Shown here: positions 61,420 to 64,000 of the stretch, piece after piece
Layout: every line of letters begins with the position of its first letter
Numbering within the stretch: position 1 is the first letter of the stretch
NCBI RefSeq assembly: GCF_900105865.1
Contig: NZ_LT629804.1
Coordinates: forward strand, 124,001 to 188,000
Origin: Arcanobacterium phocae
GTDB lineage: Bacteria; Actinomycetota; Actinomycetes; Actinomycetales; Actinomycetaceae
Length of the DNA: 64,000 nucleotides
Direction of reading: 5' to 3'
Made by a program: the position numbers and the translations under genes
Notes under the pieces: generated by a model
The model's input: the letters and a program-made list of their open reading frames with translations, nothing else
What the model was told of the DNA's origin: nothing
Databases searched by the model: none

Positions 61420-61936
61420 AAAGACCGACATCCTCGACGTGATCGTCGAGATTATCGAAGAATCTGGGGTGGCTGGCGTAACTTATGATGCGGTTGCTAC
61501 CCGGAGCGGAATGAGTAAATCTGGACTGATTTATCATTTTCCGTCACGTGAAGAGATGATTCACGACGTTCACGAACATATGGCTCAGTGCTGGGAACAA
61601 CGTTTGCTTGACGCAGTTAGGGACGACGACGCCGACGACGTCGCTACGAAACTTCGCGCTAATTTAGCAGTATCGCAAAATGCAGCCACCCGAGCTGAAC
61701 TCATGATGACGATTGACGCTTCTTCTGACCCGCAGATGTATTCGATCTGGGCGGATAAACTTGACCAGTGGACGTGTTCTCCAGAAAACATCACAACCGA
61801 CGAACAAGCCTGCCGAGCCTATCTGGTCCAGCTCATAGCCGATGGTTTATGGGCACATGATTACATTAACGGGCGTCACCTCACCACAAAGCAGCGTGAA
61901 GCACTCGCACAGGCAGCAGCTAACCTTATTCCATGA
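61406..61936 (+). CDS. TetR-family regulator of the MFS pump
   Basis: 176 residues from the ATG at 61406 with AAGGAGA upstream. The N-terminal HTH reads GVTYDAVATRSGMSKSGLIYHFPSREEMI, typical TetR, and the rest is a helical ligand domain. It overlaps both the MFS gene and mutY. The perfect palindrome in front of the MFS gene is its likely operator, giving autoregulation of the operon (inference). Confidence 0.9.
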   Translation: MRTNKKTDILDVIVEIIEESGVAGVTYDAVATRSGMSKSGLIYHFPSREEMIHDVHEHMAQCWEQRLLDAVRDDDADDVATKLRANLAVSQNAATRAELMMTIDASSDPQMYSIWADKLDQWTCSPENITTDEQACRAYLVQLIADGLWAHDYINGRHLTTKQREALAQAAANLIP

Positions 61937-62823
61937 CGATGCCGGAAAATTCATCTCTCTACCACGATTTAACAAACTGGTTTGCTAGCGAAGCCCGCCC
62001 CTTGCCGTGGCGACAAACTCGCGATCCGTGGGCAATTTTGTTATGCGAAGTTATGAGCCAGCAAACCCCAGTATCGCGGGTTGAACCAACCTGGCAAGCC
62101 TGGTTAGAACGGTGGCCGACCCCAACAGACCTTGCAGCTGCGACCCCAGCAGACGTTCTATTAGCGTGGGACCGAATGGGCTACCCTCGTAGAGCCTTGC
62201 GGCTACGCGAATGCGCACAAGCAATCGTCCAACAATTTGCTGGGAATGTTCCACGGCAGCGGGAGGACCTGCTGAGTTTGCCTGGAATTGGTCCCTACAC
62301 TGCCGACGCAGTGCTTGCTTTCGCCTATGAGGACTATTCGGTCGTGCTCGATACAAATATCAGGCGAGTCTTAGCACGCTGGCATGGCGAGGCACTGCCC
62401 GCCCCAACGCAAACTCAGGCCGAACGTAACCGCGCTAGTAGTTTTGTTCCTACTGATCCAGCACAAGCATGGCGTTGGAACGCTGCGATTATGGAATTTG
62501 GCGCACTGGTATGTACGGCACGGAATCCGCGGTGCGAGGAGTGTCCCGTCGTCGACGTATGTGAATGGAAAAAGGCTGGCTACCCAGCCGATGCTTACGC
62601 ACCTACTCGGACAACTCAGAAATGGGTCGGTACGAATCGGCAAGCGCGCGGTATGATTATGAAAATTTTCCGTGCACAACCATCCCAGTCGTTTGCAGAA
62701 GAAACCTTAATCGCACGTAGCCAGCTTCCGAGCCAGCGGTTTACGCCAGCATTGTCCGGGCTGGTAAGCGATGGCCTACTCGTTCAGACAAAAGCTGGAC
62801 ACTACCGTTTACCACATAACTAA
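61933..62823 (+). CDS. mutY: A/G-specific adenine DNA glycosylase
   Basis: 296 residues. HhH-GPD glycosylase with catalytic Glu in EVMSQQTPVSRV, the hairpin LPGIGPYTADAVLAFA, catalytic Asp in VVLDTNIRRV and the [4Fe-4S] ligands C194-x6-C201-x2-C204-x5-C210. It removes adenine opposite 8-oxoguanine. The C-terminal NUDIX-like recognition domain of E. coli MutY is absent; a short winged-helix-like tail replaces it, the usual actinobacterial form. It overlaps the tetR stop by 4 bases, an unusual operon partner. Confidence 0.93.
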   Translation: MTMPENSSLYHDLTNWFASEARPLPWRQTRDPWAILLCEVMSQQTPVSRVEPTWQAWLERWPTPTDLAAATPADVLLAWDRMGYPRRALRLRECAQAIVQQFAGNVPRQREDLLSLPGIGPYTADAVLAFAYEDYSVVLDTNIRRVLARWHGEALPAPTQTQAERNRASSFVPTDPAQAWRWNAAIMEFGALVCTARNPRCEECPVVDVCEWKKAGYPADAYAPTRTTQKWVGTNRQARGMIMKIFRAQPSQSFAEETLIARSQLPSQRFTPALSGLVSDGLLVQTKAGHYRLPHN

Positions 62824-63774
62824 CTAGCTAATTTCACGTAACCGCGCGGCAGCGTCTTCGTCAATAATAAGATCCGTTACTACCCCGGCACGCAACGCCG
62901 CCCGAGCAGCCACCACTTTATCAATACCCGAAACAACACAGATCCGGCGTTTAATATGCGACAGCTCATCCGGTGTTGGCCCAGAGGCACGTTGATTAAT
63001 CGCCAAGTCTCGCCAGGTTCCATCAGCCCGCAATAAGACGGTACAGACGTCGCCAACAACGCCGTCGTCTTTGATAGCCATGAGATCTTGCGGGCTAAGA
63101 TAACCGCCCGAATACACGAGCGAAACATTGTGCCCGGTCATGGACCCAACCCCGAACACTGCTACGTCTGCCGAAGCTTGGAGTTTGCGTACCGACGCAA
63201 TGGAGCGCTCGCGCCACAAGGCTTCTTTGGTTGCAGTGTAGTCAAAGAACGCTGGAACCGAAAAATGCTGGACCATGCTGCCGTGGGCTCGCCCGAAAGC
63301 TTCCATGATTGCCCCCGCATAAGGGATCCCTGTTGTTGACGGATTCGCGGCTCCGTTTAGCTGTACCACAACCGATCCGGCGGCCTGCCGTGGCACTAGA
63401 TGATCGGCAATAGCGGAAACAGTATTGCCCCAGGCCACTCCAATTACTGTGTTTGGTTCCATTAATCCTGAAATGAGCACACCAGCCATTTGAGCTACCG
63501 CGTTCAGACGACGTACCTCGTTGGCCTGGAACGGTACTGGCACCACGTGAGTTCGCACATTATATGTATCGCTTACCCAGGTAGCAATAGTGGAAGCAAC
63601 TTCCTGCGGCGGATGCAAGGTGATCTGCACTAACCCTTCATCGCGAGCTGATTTGATGAGACGAGAAACCGTAGAGCGCGAAACGTTTAACCGGCGAGCG
63701 ATAGTTTCCATTGTTTCACCTTGCACATAATGCATCATTGCTGCTTCATATGCGGTATTTACGCGTTCTGCCAT
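62824..63774 (-). CDS. SorC/DeoR-type sugar-responsive regulator
   Basis: 316 residues. An N-terminal HTH (METIARRLNVSRSTVSRLIKSARDEGLV in part) is followed by the sugar-phosphate-isomerase-like SorC domain with VIGVAWGNTVSAIAD, DVAVFGVGSM and the conserved C-terminal KVVAARAALRAGVVTDLIID. Such regulators bind phosphorylated sugars or polyols. It is divergent from a GlpA-like gene, and a 28-bp imperfect palindrome lies between them. Its stop abuts that of mutY. Confidence 0.9.
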   Translation of the reverse strand: MAERVNTAYEAAMMHYVQGETMETIARRLNVSRSTVSRLIKSARDEGLVQITLHPPQEVASTIATWVSDTYNVRTHVVPVPFQANEVRRLNAVAQMAGVLISGLMEPNTVIGVAWGNTVSAIADHLVPRQAAGSVVVQLNGAANPSTTGIPYAGAIMEAFGRAHGSMVQHFSVPAFFDYTATKEALWRERSIASVRKLQASADVAVFGVGSMTGHNVSLVYSGGYLSPQDLMAIKDDGVVGDVCTVLLRADGTWRDLAINQRASGPTPDELSHIKRRICVVSGIDKVVAARAALRAGVVTDLIIDEDAAARLREIS

Positions 63775-63822
63775 ATCTCATCTTTCTGCCACTCCAGTGA
63801 ATACGGAACACCTCTCACTCTA

Positions 63823-63850
63823 CATGAACGATCGTGCACAGTTGTTCATG
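63823..63850. promoter_or_regulatory. 28-bp imperfect palindrome, likely SorC-family operator
   Basis: CATGAAC (63823-63829) and GTTCATG (63844-63850) are exact arms; including the central GTGCAC, 22 of 28 positions are symmetric. It lies in the 180-base divergent region between the SorC-type regulator and the GlpA-like gene. The rest of the region shows no gene. A TACAGT box lies at 63898-63903. Confidence 0.6.
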
Positions 63851-63954
63851 ATCCAAAAATTAGGGTCACTTAATGAGATGAGTGCACCATAAAACATTAC
63901 AGTAGAACCAGGTGTGCAACGATGCGCACAAATAAAGAGTGAGGAAAAGATGCC

Positions 63955-64000
63955 ATGAAAACATTGTCAACCGATGTTGTGGTAATCGGCGGCGGTGCCA
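63955..64000 (+). CDS. Start of a GlpA-like FAD-dependent dehydrogenase (truncated by window edge)
   Basis: Only 15 codons are visible: MKTLSTDVVVIGGGA, the beginning of an FAD Rossmann fold (GxGxxG expected beyond the edge). The MKT start and VVVIGGGA resemble subunit A of anaerobic glycerol-3-phosphate dehydrogenase. A GAGG site precedes the ATG. The divergent SorC-type regulator is compatible with polyol or glycerol use. Other FAD enzymes are possible. Confidence 0.5.
   Translation, partial: MKTLSTDVVVIGGGA

Noticed and set aside
9233..61640. Frequent GACGAC/GTCGTC hexamers in coding regions
   Set aside because: Visible in many genes, but probably reflects Asp-Asp, Val-Val and Asp-Val codon choice; needs a genome-wide count against codon-shuffled controls before it means anything.
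1..64000. CRISPR arrays, tRNA, rRNA, IS elements, prophage
   Set aside because: No spaced direct repeats, tRNA-like cloverleaf, rRNA, transposase or phage structural genes recognised on reading both strands.

Overview
The window looks like chromosomal DNA of a low- to mid-G+C actinobacterium, most likely of the family Actinomycetaceae (Arcanobacterium/Trueperella-like). This is inferred from gene content and order, not from a database search. Actinobacterial markers include the miniature ribosomal proteins bL37 and bS22, a SigR/RsrA pair, a BldC-like HTH gene next to bS22, a DUF6912 gene, an Rv3235-type gene beside secA, and menaquinone-based respiration. No rRNA, tRNA, CRISPR array, insertion sequence or prophage was recognised, and no gene-free stretch exceeds about 300 bases.

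Layout, left to right. 1-2.4 kb: the end of an unknown membrane protein, an SPFH (band 7) gene with a small Arc-type DNA-binding gene behind a perfect 22-bp inverted repeat, a P-loop kinase-like gene and the 24-residue bL37 gene. 2.5-3.4 kb: the redox sigma/anti-sigma pair. 3.5-7.9 kb: amino-sugar catabolism (nagA, nagB, nanE, nanK) with a divergent GntR/FadR regulator. 8-11 kb: DoxX protein, aroA, rsgA. 11.1-17 kb: an orphan PAS sensor and the SbcCD nuclease. 17-24.3 kb: DUF6912, CpaE/Ssd-like ATPase, SAF protein, HTH protein, an unknown, a LysM protein, an Rv3235-like protein and SecA. 24.4-41.4 kb: all fourteen nuo genes (complex I), ending in a polyprenyl diphosphate synthase. 41.5-52.9 kb: a geranylgeranyl-reductase-like flavoprotein, menG, menF, an HtrA protease, menD, menC, a methyltransferase, menB, menE and menA. 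52.9-64 kb: small membrane protein, histidine phosphatase, MarR, bS22, excisionase-like HTH, TrkH/TrkA potassium uptake, radA, an unknown, an MFS pump with its TetR, mutY, a SorC-type regulator and the first codons of a GlpA-like flavoprotein.

Functionally, about 28 kb is devoted to one respiratory module. Complex I passes electrons to menaquinone, whose naphthoquinone head (menF, D, C, E, B), side chain (polyprenyl synthase), prenylation (menA), methylation (menG) and probable side-chain reduction are encoded alongside it. The flanking GlpA-like gene, if a glycerol-3-phosphate dehydrogenase, would feed the same quinone pool.

The less ordinary signals are in expression control. At least nine genes lack a Shine-Dalgarno sequence but have a TANNNT box ending 6-8 bases before the start codon, which suggests leaderless mRNAs. 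aroA is preceded by a 5-codon mini-ORF that overlaps its start as ATGA. menC and a methyltransferase gene start divergently with only 39 bases between them. Several regulators have clear palindromic sites next to their genes. Start codons were moved from the longest ORF where an SD, a -10 box or gene overlap supported it.
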